From NCBI GenBank assembly GCA_011037195.1, contig JAAEAF010000394.1, positions 52,501 through 116,500 of the forward strand: 64,000 nucleotides of DNA, written 5' to 3'. Of this stretch, positions 38,501-50,500 are shown piece after piece. Positions within the stretch are counted from its first letter, which is position 1; each line of letters opens with the position of its first letter. The DNA is from Triatoma infestans. Its lineage: Eukaryota; Arthropoda; Insecta; Hemiptera; Reduviidae. The translations under genes were made by a program, and so were the position numbers. The notes under the pieces are model-generated. The model saw only the letters and a program-made list of their open reading frames with translations, did not search any database and was not told the origin of the DNA.

Positions 38501-41500
38501 AACAACATGTGTTGTGCAGTAATAGATATACAAGATTAACAAGACGAAGAACATGTTAAGGAGTTAGCAGCAGTAGTAGACTTATCTGGTCGAGAGCAGC
38601 ACTGGTTATTCAAGCCACCATCATATGGAAACCCATACTCATCACCCGACGGTGGGTCTTCAAAAACCTTCACGGAATCAGATGGATGATGTTGTGGTAG
38701 ATTATTCTAAATTGTCAGAACATTAAACCAGATGGAAGAAAACGACTACCAATTATTTGCCAAGGGTGAAAAAAAAGTGTAAATTTGTGGGGAATTTCTT
38801 AGCCAAAACTGTATTTAATTCACAGGATTTTGGCTGTCCCAACATAAAATCTCTATCTTCATATCACTCCCATGTGACCACTAAATGCTACGACATAATG
38901 AGAGTAAATTTAAATGTGCTCTGCATTCCAGCAAAATGTTAGTTAATAGGTTGTTCAAAACCAATCAAAGGGTGATTTTACTAGTACCAACGTAAGAGAA
39001 AGTATGATTATCAGAAGATTTTTGTTGGCCGTTAGTTGTAATATGAAAACAAGAATTAGTTGGCTTCTCGACCAATTCAAGGTAAAAAACAAAAAAACAA
39101 AAAATAAATTTTGTAATTGTTTTTTAATAATTAACAAGTTCGACGTTTTGACAAACTTTGTTTGCCTTCTTCAGGAACAATACAAAACTAAAGAGAAAAA
39201 ATTATAACATAAAACACAAACAAAAACCAAAATCCATAGGTGCGATTACAGTAGGACTGCTAAGTCTGTAATGAAAGGGTGTATATTGTAATGCAGAAGG
39301 CCAGGAGAAGGGGGACCATGTTATGTGTGGAGAAAGTAATGTGTGGAGAGGGGTTAAAAAAATTGCTTTTTTATTTATTTTATTTTATTTTTTATTTTTT
39401 ATTTATTTATTTTATTTTATTTTATTTTTTTTTATATTTTTTTTTTCCCTCTCCTTCAGGATTTTTTAAGGGAATAGAGGATATAATTGTAATGGGAAGA
39501 AATTAGGTCTTTGTCTTTTTTATGATTAACAGGGTTAGGTTGGGATGGATATGTATGGACTCAGTAAGGAGTCGCTTGGTGTAATTGGGCTGGGTAGCGA
39601 GGATAGAAGGATTATGGAAATCAAAAGTATGGTTCAAGGATAGAGCGTGCTTGGAAAGTGCTGTACTGCCTATTTTCTTAGAAGCAATGTCGTATTTGCG
39701 CTGTTTGAGTCTTTTATGTAAGTATTGTGAACTTTCTCCTACATAGGAAGCATTGCAATTGGGAGTAGAGCATTTCAAGTTATAGACCTGTGTGTTTTGT
39801 TGGTTATGGGAATAGGATCTTTAAGTTTGGAGTAGATTTTGTTCAGTTTGTTTGAAATGGTGAAGCCTATGGTGAGATTGGGAATGTGTTTCTTAAGGGA
39901 TTTGTTGATTTTTTGCGAGAGGGAATTGATATGTGTAAGGGATCTATAGTCCGGGACTATTGTCGAAACGTCGAACTTGTTAATTATTAAAAAACAATTA
40001 CAAAATTTATTTTTTGGTTTTTTGTTTTTTACCTTGAATTGGTCGAGAAGCCTACTAATTCTTGTTTTCACATGTAAGAGAAAGTACTTTTAAAAACTCC
40101 TGTAATTTTAGCTCTCGATTTCTAAAAATTTTAGCTACAAATGGATTTATAAAAATAAAAAAATAAATCTGTACAGTGTGTGTTCTGTGGACTGAATCTT
40201 TTAGAAGAGGTAATCAGGGAATATCCCTGTAAATTACATAATTTTTTGCAAAATCATAATTAAATGAAAAAATCAGGTGTATCTAATTGTTGGCTTATCG
40301 ACCAGGAAGTTTCCAAAAAAACACCAAATAATTTTTAAGTGTTTTTTTGGAAACTTCTTGGTCGATAAGCCAACAATTAGATACACCTGATCGCTTCTAA
40401 CGGCCAACAATTGCTACAATTGGATAAATGAACAAATGTTCTGGGAACTGATTGTAATCCAGTTTTAGTACTATTTTTTATGAAGAATAAAAGAAATAAA
40501 ACATTGTAAAAAAACTTATTTTGTGTATTTTTTCTCTCCCCTATAATAGATCAAAAATAATAAAGCAAATAATTTAAAAAAAGAATATTTATTTAATTGA
40601 ATAATTTTAAGATATAAGTCAGCATTAATATAAGTTTGCAGCGCATGCGCGTTCCTTCTCTTAAGAGAAAGAGAATGTAAGGTATGGTCAACTCTCACAT
40701 GGGTGTGAGTCATCTCACATTGATAAGATACATCTTGTTTTTGTAAAAAACAGTTTTTATTATGATTAGCCTCACCAAACAACTCAATAGCTAATCTTAA
40801 TCCATCCCCCAAAAATAAAAAGGCTGTCCTCAACCCCTCCACCGCTCTAACAAAATCATAACAGCATAACCCTAACCCGCCCTCCACCCTCAACCTACAG
40901 GCTCCACTCCAGCCGCCGGTAAAAATTCTACACCCCTCCACTCAAAGTAGACAACACCTATTATTGGAAAGAGAAGAGAGAGAGAACGCTTTTTATTATT
41001 CAAGGACATGCCCCCCATCTTATTCTACCTCACCTACACCCTCGACCCACCGCTCAAGTTGAGCTAGAATCGATGCCACCTCACCCACCCACCCGGCTTG
41101 CAGTCCAGGTTGTCCCAGAACCGGTCTTTTTCTACTACTATTTTGCTTAAAATTGGTCAAGTTGAGTTAGAATCGATGCCACCTCACTCACCCACCCGGC
41201 TTACAGTCCAGGTTGTCCCAGAACCGTCTTTTTCTACTACTATTGTGTCTATTGGCTCTATGAGTGAAGAATTAAAGATGGTAATAAATTAAAGCGCTAA
41301 TAACCAGAGAAATTATGCACCGAAACAAAAAACCTATAGCAGCCTAATTTGGCGGCTTCGCCGGTTCCTAGCGCCTTGCTATGATGTTATTGGAAATCCT
41401 TGGGAATCGGTTCAGCATTGTACAGTATTGCGGTTCTGATAAAAATAGTGTACCCGGGTTCAAAAAAGTGACATAAAACGTCGTAGATTTATCCAATCTT

Positions 41501-44500
41501 TTTATAAAATCGGCTAGAATTCACATATGATTGTACATACATATGAAAATGCACATACTTAGATAGTAGTAATTAGATAAATAGACAGACAGGCGCAGAG
41601 CTATACATCAGTTATCCCAGGTCCTATTTTATTTCTAAAGTTAGTAAAAATGAGAAAGGAAAAATAAAAAGTAAGTATAAAATAATTTTTTCCTTTATTC
41701 ATAGAACGAATAAAAGTTATTCTTTATTAGAACTTCGAATAAAGAATAAAAATTTATCCGTACTCGAAATCCTCTTAAGACTTCTTAAAATTTGCCTCGG
41801 GACATCTTCTCGAGACAATTATATTAGCAATAATTGTAGTCTTTATTCTCATTGTAGTTTTCTTTGTATAAAATTTTCTTTTAGATTACTTTTTTATTTA
41901 TTTATTTCATTTTTAAATAAATTGAACAATACAATTTAGGCAAACAGATGGTATGTAGCTTGGGCAAGAGTGAGTGGTCCGTCTAGCGATTGCGGTTCCA
42001 GTGGCCAGGGCATGGTAACCACTGAAGATCAGTAAGTACAACCTAAAATCACAGAAAGATTTTTTTTTGTTTAACAAAGTGTTTCAATTAATTATTATTA
42101 TAATTTTCACTTCTTACATTTTTTTAAATTTATAGAGTTGTATTCTATTTTAAATCATCCAAAAAGTCGAACAATGGAACTGATGTAAACGCTGGACAGA
42201 TTCCACAGTTACTTTATAAAGTTGTAACCCCTGAAAGTCAGACACCAAACAGGCAGACAGATTCTACAGAACCGGCTTGTATTCTGTCTAGAGAATTTTC
42301 AAGAACTGTGACCAAGGTAAATTATAAATTGCTTAAATCTTGTTGAATTTGATGTAGAATGTGATTGAAGGCGTTATTACGTTGTACAAACCCATATTAA
42401 AATTGCTAAAAGATTGAGACAACCTAGTTTTCAAGTTTCAATAATTAGGGAAGGGAACGCTGGACAGATTCCACAGTTACTTTATAAAGTAACTGTGGTT
42501 AGTAACTGTAGTTACTTTATAAAGTATAATGGTTAGCGTACTGGACCCCCACGCGGAGGACCCGGGTTCGAGCCTAGCTGTGCTACCCTTAGATTTTTTC
42601 TTCCTAGGAGCCTCTACAGCTCACTGTCCGGTGATGGACAGTGTTGTCTGTAACGAGAGAACACTGTCCGGAGGTCGGCAGTGCACTGAGAAGGTTCCGA
42701 GCGCCAGCGACCGTAGATGTCGTGCCCTAAATTAAAAAAAAAAAGATTCGATAATTGGAGATCAGTATAATTGAGTATAATTGGACTCAGTTTACAATTT
42801 ATCTTGATCATAGAACCTTTAATATTTATTTTTTCTTTACTTTAGCCAACTTTACTTTATTGTATAGGAAGGCCTACAATCTTTACTAGCCTTACTGCAA
42901 TGGAGTTGGAACACTTTTAAAGTTGGACTACTAGAAATGGTTAACACAATATATGTCTGTAATGAGCAGTATAATTTCCAATTGGCCATACAGGAGCAAG
43001 AAAGATTGGTATATATATGTAAAGCGTGTCTAAGACTTTTACGAATGTATACAAATGAAATTTATCCAAATCAGAGTTAGTACAAAACTTAAATTATCTT
43101 AATACAAACACAAATAATCTGGTGTTTACACTTAAACATGTTTTTGTTACTGCAATTTTCACAATTATGATTAAAAATTTCATTCATTTATTTTATACGG
43201 GAAAGACCCAATGCAACCTTCGATTAAAACAAAAGGCAAACATAAAAATAAAGACAAAATCAAACTAACTATTACACATAATATAAAATAACACCAAATG
43301 AAAGCAAATAACAAAAAAATAAATGAATAAAATAAAAAAATTAAAAAGATAAAAGTTTTATAAAAAACGAAATTGCCGCGCCTCACTACAAACATTTTTC
43401 TTATCCCTCCCGCCCTTTAACAGTTTTTTAATAAAAAAGAAAAAAAAAATTCTCTTCATTTCAGTCTCAACGTTCACTCCTCTCCTACCCTAAAGGTATC
43501 TTCATCTGTCTTATTTTATCCTAATCCTATTGTTAATATCATTTTATTTTATTTACTGTCACTTCTGTTTTATAATTTCTTCTGTTAATATTTCTTTAAT
43601 TTAAATTTTTCTTTCTTCTTTTTTTGTTATAAATCTATGCACTTTTTAAAACTACTATACTGTACAATAATGTATTTTCTCCAATAAATTTGTAGAGTTC
43701 CTGAAGAAGGACACGAATGGTACCCGAAATGTAGAGCAAGATAGAATTTCTTTTTCTTTATAAACTCCTCTGCCCATTGCCGTACAAACATCTCATTGAT
43801 AAAGTTTTATGTTCAAAGTTTTTAAAAGTTGGAGTTTTTTACTAAATGTTTAATTTCCATAGTTTCATGCCGAAGTGGGAAAGTCGTAACTGAAATATAG
43901 AGGGAAACCTAATTTCTCAAAAGCCCTCCAAAAATCTGTTTTCCAATTAGTAATTGAAGCTTAAAGAAAATCTTTGGAGCAGTATTCGAGAAAATTGTGA
44001 GAAACTGAACAAAAAAAATAAAATTATCATTAAATAAAGTGGCACTCCAGGCTAAAATATTTTGACCAAAATCTTCGTCTCTGTCGAAACGACCTAAATA
44101 ATTTTCCTTTACAGCATTAAGAGAAGGTAAAAATAATTGCGTTGTTTTTTACATTCCCCAACTGTTGTTAGAGTAGAGATTGTCATCGTTTTAAATTTCC
44201 GATATCTTCACCGTTTTGAGGTCCCTCAGTCCAAAAAATTGGTTTTTACAAAAGGCGTCAGTGTTTATGTATGTGAACAGCATAGCTCAAAAGCTGTGAA
44301 GGAATTAGCTCAGTGCTAGCACGCTGGATTAGCAGCGCGAAGGTCCCGGGTTCGAATCCAGCATGCTGCCTTTAGATTTTCTCTTCCTGAGAGCCTCTAA
44401 GCTCACTGCCCAGTGTTGGGCAGTGTAGTCTGCAGCTAGAGAATACTGCTCGGAGGCCTGCAGTGCAATGAGAAAGCTCCGGGGAACAATAGATCTTTCA

Positions 44501-47500
44501 GGTCGCAGCGCATCCCCCCAACCTTAAAAACGGAAAATTGCAGAATGTTGATGCTTAGCATTCCATTTGGGTATCACCATAAGAAATGACAGGAACTAAC
44601 CTGTCAAAGTTCCTCAAATGGAAATACCACATTATTGAATCGATTTTTCATTTTTTTGGTTACGATTTTCAAGAAAATGGGTCCGACGATTTTCTTTAAA
44701 CTAATTATATTAACTATACATACAATTAGCTACCACTTTTATCAGAAACATTTCTCTGGGAAAATTCATTTAGGGAGTTTTGGGGGGAGGGATAGATTAT
44801 GTATTTCTCTGAAGTGCTATTTAAGTTTATTGTATAATTGTTTGTATCATCTAAATCAGCGGTCGGCAACCGGTGGTCCGTGGCATTATTTTAATGCTAA
44901 ATAAATTCAGATATTATTAAAATTCGCTGAGCTCATTAATAAAATTTTTAAATAAAAAATATGTTTTGTTTCAACAGTATTATTAATGTAAAATAGAACA
45001 GGAACATTATATTGCTCATTGATTCGTTACAAAATACTACTGTGACTTGCAAAACATCCACCTCGAAGGCGTTTAATTACTCGGTCAGCGGCATAGAGAA
45101 AGTAACAAATTAAGAATACTGAATCTGTACTATTGACTAGGCATCAAATTTGACTATGGCGCACTAATCTAATCTAGAAACTCGAGGCCTCCAAAAGGAG
45201 GTTCAGCACTTAGATTTCAGCTGGGCCCATTGTGCACCTCGTAAAGGCGCCTCATATCAGCCTTGTATCATTCAAAAACGCCAGGGCAGAGGTGATTGAA
45301 ATTTCTGATTCCGCCTTCGGCGCCAAATTTCAGGAATCGTATGCGAGCATAATGCACTGCATTTCCTGCAAAGTGGGCCTGCAGAGACCCATATTATGCA
45401 GATGCTTCCTTAAAAGGCAATACCCTCTAACTAGGGCAGTAATTCTCCTTAGCCCCTTTTTTGTTCTGCCAAAGAGATAGGTTGTACGAGTCTTTGAGGA
45501 GCCCTCCAAGAAAATCTTAAACTGCCTCAGCCCCGCAGTAGTTTCCCAATATAATTTATGTTTCCGTGTTAGCCATTTCTAATAACGATTATAGTTTATA
45601 GTTGCATTGTTCTCATTTCAAAAAGGTGATAATGATTTTCACCATAATTTTTCAGCCTTCTTTATAAGATTTTTATTTAAGATTTTTTACATTTCATTTC
45701 AACGTTTCGACAATTCCCATCTGTCATTCTCAAGAGATCTTAATATATTTTAACTGAAGTTCAATGTGGTTTTATCCATATATTTCGAAAAATATTTGAA
45801 GGTTTATTCTTGTCAATTTTGTTTGAGTTCTTTTTTGCAGATTTCATTCTGTTTGTCAATAATTAATATTTGTTATTTATTTTGATTTATGCTGTTTTTT
45901 TTACTATAAATGTCTTGATATTTTTATTAAGATTTCAATATTCATTATCTATTTTCGTTTTAGGTTAAGTTGAGCAATGTGCTATGAAGTTTTTCACATA
46001 TATTGGGAAAATACTGCGGGACTGAGGCAGTTTAAGATTTTCTTGGAGGGCTCCTCAAAGACTCGTACAACCTACTCTTCGGCAGAACAAAAAAGGGGCT
46101 AAGGAGAATTACTGCCCTAGTTATAGGGCATTGCAACTATAAACTATAATCGTTATTAGTCTGGTGGCATAGAACTGAGAGAGGGTTCATTCAGAAAATG
46201 CTGGGTAAGGTCCAAAGGCTTGCGTGTTTGGGTATAAATGGTGCCATGAGCTCCACTTCCACGGCGGCCTTGAAGATCCTTCTGACACTTCCGCAGCTGT
46301 GCATGATAGGTAAAGGCATTCAAGGTAACGAAGAGGCGGACAGACTGGTTTGCCACTCCTTTGGGAGGGCGCCTCACGAACGACCATTAGTCCGGACCCT
46401 CTCTGCGACATCTCGTACAGAACTGCCTGTGGGTCCATTAAAAATGGCTAACACGGAAACATAACTCAAACAAAATTTTGCAAAAAAGAACTCAAACAAA
46501 ATTGACAAGAATAAACCTTCAAATATTTTTCGAAATATATGGATAAAACCACATTGAACTTCAGTTAAAATATATTAAGATCTCTTGAGAATGACAGATG
46601 GGAATTGTCGAAACGTTGAAATGAAATGTAAAAAATCTTAAATAAAAATCTTATAAAGAAGGCTGAAAAATTATGGTGAAAATCATTATCACCTTTTTGA
46701 AATGAGAACAATGCAACTATAAACTATAATCGTTATTAGAAATGGCTAACACGGAAACATAAATTATATTGGGAAACTACTGCGGGGCTGAGGCAGTTTA
46801 AGATTTTCTTGGAGGGCTCCTCAAAGACTCGTACAACCTATCTCTTTGGCAGAACAAAAAAGGGGCTAAGGAGAATTACTGCCCTAGTTAGAGGGTATTG
46901 CCTTTTAAGGAAGCATCTGCATAATATGGGTCTCTGCAGGCCCACTTTGCAGGAAATGCAGTGCATTATGCTCGCATACGATTCCTGAAATTTGGCGCCG
47001 AAGGCGGAATCAGAAATTTCAATCACCTCTGCCCTGGCGTTTTTGAATGATACAAGGCTGATATGAGGCGCCTTTACGAGGTGCACAATGGGCCCAGCTG
47101 AAATCTAAGTGCTGAACCTCCTTTTGGAGGCCTCGAGTTTCTAGATTAGATTAGTGCGCCATAGTCAAATTTGATGCCTAGTCAATAGTACAGATTCAGT
47201 ATTCTTAATTTGTTACTTTCTCTATGCCGCTGACCGAGTAATTAAACGCCTTCGAGGTGGATGTTTTGCAAGTCACAGTAGTATTTTGTAACGAATCAAT
47301 GAGCAATATAATGTTCCTGTTCTATTTTACATTAATAATACTGTTGAAACAAAACATATTTTTTATTTAAAAATTTTATTAATGAGCTCAGCGAATTTTA
47401 ATAATATCTGAATTTATTTAGCATTAAAATAATGCCACGGACCACCGGTTGCCGACCGCTGATTTAGATGATACAAACAATTATACAATAAACTTAAATA

Positions 47501-50500
47501 GCACTTCAGAGAAATACATAATCTATCCCTCCCCCCAAAACTCCCTAAATGAATTTTCCCAGAGAAATGTTTCTGATAAAAGTGGTAGCTAATTGTATGT
47601 ATAGTTAATATAATTAGTTTAAAGAAAATCGTCGGACCCATTTTCTTGAAAATCGTAACCAAAAAAATGAAAAATCGATTCAATAATGTGGTATTTCCAT
47701 TTGAGGAACTTTGACAGGTTAGTTCCTGTCATTTCTTATGGTGATACCCAAATGGAATGCTAAGCATCAACATTCTGCAATTTTCCGTTTTTAAGGTTGG
47801 GGGGATGCGCTGCGACCTGAAAGATCTATTGTTCCCCGGAGCTTTCTCATTGCACTGCAGGCCTCCGAGCAGTATTCTCTAGCTGCAGACTACACTGCCC
47901 AACACTGGGCAGTGAGCTTAGAGGCTCTCAGGAAGAGAAAATCTAAAGGCAGCATGCTGGATTCGAACCCGGGACCTTCGCGCTGCTAATCCAGCGTGCT
48001 AGCACTGAGCTAATTCCTTCACAGCTTTTGAGCTATGCTGTTCACATACATAAACACTGACGCCTTTTGTAAAAACCAATTTTTTGGACTGAGGGACCTC
48101 AAAACGGTGAAGATATCGGAAATTTAAAACGATGACAATCTCTACTCTAACAACAGTTGGGGAATGTAAAAAACAACGCAATTATTTTTACCTTCTCTTA
48201 ATGCTGTAAAGGAAAATTATTTAGGTCGTTTCGACAGAGACGAAGATTTTGGTCAAAATATTTTAGCCTGGAGTGCCACTTTATTTAATGATAATTTTAT
48301 TTTTTTTGTTCAGTTTCTCACAATTTTCTCGAATACTGCTCCAAAGATTTTCTTTAAGCTTCAATTACTAATTGGAAAACAGATTTTTGGAGGGCTTTTG
48401 AGAAATTAGGTTTCCCTCTATATTTCAGTTACGACTTTCCCACTTCGGCATGAAACTATGGAAATTAAACATTTAGTAAAAAACTCCAACTTTTAAAAAC
48501 TTTGAACATAAAACTTTATCAATGAGATGTTTGTACGGCAATGGGCAGAGGAGTTTATAAAGAAAAAGAAATTCTATCTTGCTCTACATTTCGGGTACCA
48601 TTCGTGTCCTTCTTCAGGAACTCTACAAATTTATTGGAGAAAATACATTATTGTACAGTATAGTAGTTTTAAAAAGTGCATAGATTTATAACAAAAAAAG
48701 AAGAAAGAAAAATTTAAATTAAAGAAATATTAACAGAAGAAATTATAAAACAGAAGTGACAGTAAATAAAATAAAATGATATTAACAATAGGATTAGGAT
48801 AAAATAAGACAGATGAAGATACCTTTAGGGTAGGAGAGGAGTGAACGTTGAGACTGAAATGAAGAGAATTTTTTTTTTCTTTTTTATTAAAAAACTGTTA
48901 AAGGGCGGGAGGGATAAGAAAAATGTTTGTAGTGAGGCGCGGCAATTTCGTTTTTTATAAAACTTTTATCTTTTTAATTTTTTTATTTTATTCATTTATT
49001 TTTTTGTTATTTGCTTTCATTTGGTGTTATTTTATATTATGTGTAATAGTTAGTTTGATTTTGTCTTTATTTTTATGTTTGCCTTTTGTTTTAATCAAAG
49101 CCCTGACGTGATGGAGGTTAATTTGAGCAACCCTGGTATTTCCCACAGCCATTACGACTCAAAGGGGTCCCGAGGCTGCTCAGTCTCAGGATTAAGTTCC
49201 ACTGTGGATGCCCTTCTTAGTCTGACGAATGGAAGCTGGTGAAGCTTATGCACAGGATGTGGTTTCTCAGGGCTATGGTTGCACAGGTGTCACCACTACC
49301 ACTCTCCAGCCCGTAGTATCTAGGCCTGTATTTTGCTGTCCTATGTTGTGCGGGGTCCTCGTAGAGTCCATTTTTGGGCCCGGGAAGACCGTGGCTACCC
49401 TGACCGGTTTCTCCAAAAGCTTCGGATCAATGACCCGAAGCTTTGCTCCCTCCATTTGTGCAAACGCTGGGGCTATGCTTTCCAGCCAGTCTTTTGTCGG
49501 ACTGGCTAGGCACACAGTCTTAACCGTCCCTATTTGTAGGTTGTACCTTCCAAAGCGTTTAGTTAATTGATATAAAGTTGGAGACCAGCAAAGATTTAGT
49601 AAAAATTTTAAGTTTGAAGAAAATTTGTCACTTAAATCTGTGTAAACTGCAGTAAGAGGAAGTCGTGTGAGTGTTTCACACCAGATTTAAAACAAAAAAT
49701 AATTTTAATTCTATTGTTATTATTTTCTAGTCTCCTGTAAAAGACAACTACCTGAATCAGTCTTATTAGCCGAATGTATTGGAGATATTAGAGCATTGTT
49801 GAAGCAGATTTTATCAGATACTTCGGTGAAATGTGATCCAAGACCTAAAGGAATATTAGGTAGGCCAGTGTTTATTTACTAATATATTAAGAATACTAAA
49901 CAGTTATTTCAGTTACATGATGAATTGACGATGAGATAATTTTTTTGTTTTGTTTTGCCATTTGCAGCTGTTGGTACCAATAAAAGACTTGTCGAAGAAA
50001 TCATGAATGAATGCCATCATACATTTGTAGCTTGTTTCCATGCATTCTATCCAACGGCATATCTAAAGTGGACAGCTCTATGCGATCTGTTAGCTAATAT
50101 TAATAAGGTAATTTTGTTTACTTTATAACAGTCGTTGATACTAGATTTAAGTATCTTATCAGATTGGTTTGGGCATAAAATAATAAATAAGGTTTTGAGA
50201 GGGAAATTCCAATGAGTAAAGGCCCCCTCAGACAATCAGTAATACTGTCAATATTAATTGATATTGTCAGTATTACTGATAGTGTGAGGGCAGGTACTGA
50301 TGGACTGTCATTAATATTGATGTAATTTTTCATTTTTTTTTTAAAGGTAAGTTTCCTTTATTTTCATTTCACATTATACATTTTTTTCTTTCATACTTTT
50401 GGTAAATAGTCTTATTATAGTGTATATTTGGAAGTTTTTGTGGCTTTAGTTTTTAATATTTTGAAAAACGAGCAATAGCGATGGGCAGGCGGGTAAACCG

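Larger units (their letters stand above)
43222..45839 (+). repeat. left arm (2618 bp) of a large inverted repeat
   Basis: Base i pairs with base 92318-i of the right arm throughout: checked at both ends and at several internal open frames (for example 44137-44319 and 47999-48181, 45232-45480 and 46838-47086), so there is no net indel. The arm contains a hammerhead-like motif, two pieces of family H, a SINE and a LINE A 3' end. Confidence 0.97.

Noticed and set aside
39361..39447. T-rich coding-like frame (39279-39506)
   Set aside because: It is a low-complexity TTTTA tract downstream of the PLE endonuclease.
40516..40941. A 141-residue minus-strand protein
   Set aside because: No recognisable domain; composition and position look like chance or an old repeat, so not called as a gene.
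42527..42590. A second tRNA gene
   Set aside because: Same reason: it heads a SINE and ends in an A tail.
44290..44365. A functional tRNA gene (A and B boxes present)
   Set aside because: The sequence continues without a tRNA end into a SINE body; the anticodon arm is not well formed and the copy is mirrored in the inverted repeat.
45231..45481. Open frames 45232-45480 and 46838-47086 as genes
   Set aside because: They are identical because they lie in mirror-image arms, and they run antisense to the LINE A C-terminus.
43222..49096. The inverted repeat as one large foldback transposon
   Set aside because: Its arms hold pieces of unrelated elements in mirror order, and there is no common end or target duplication at 43222 and 49096.
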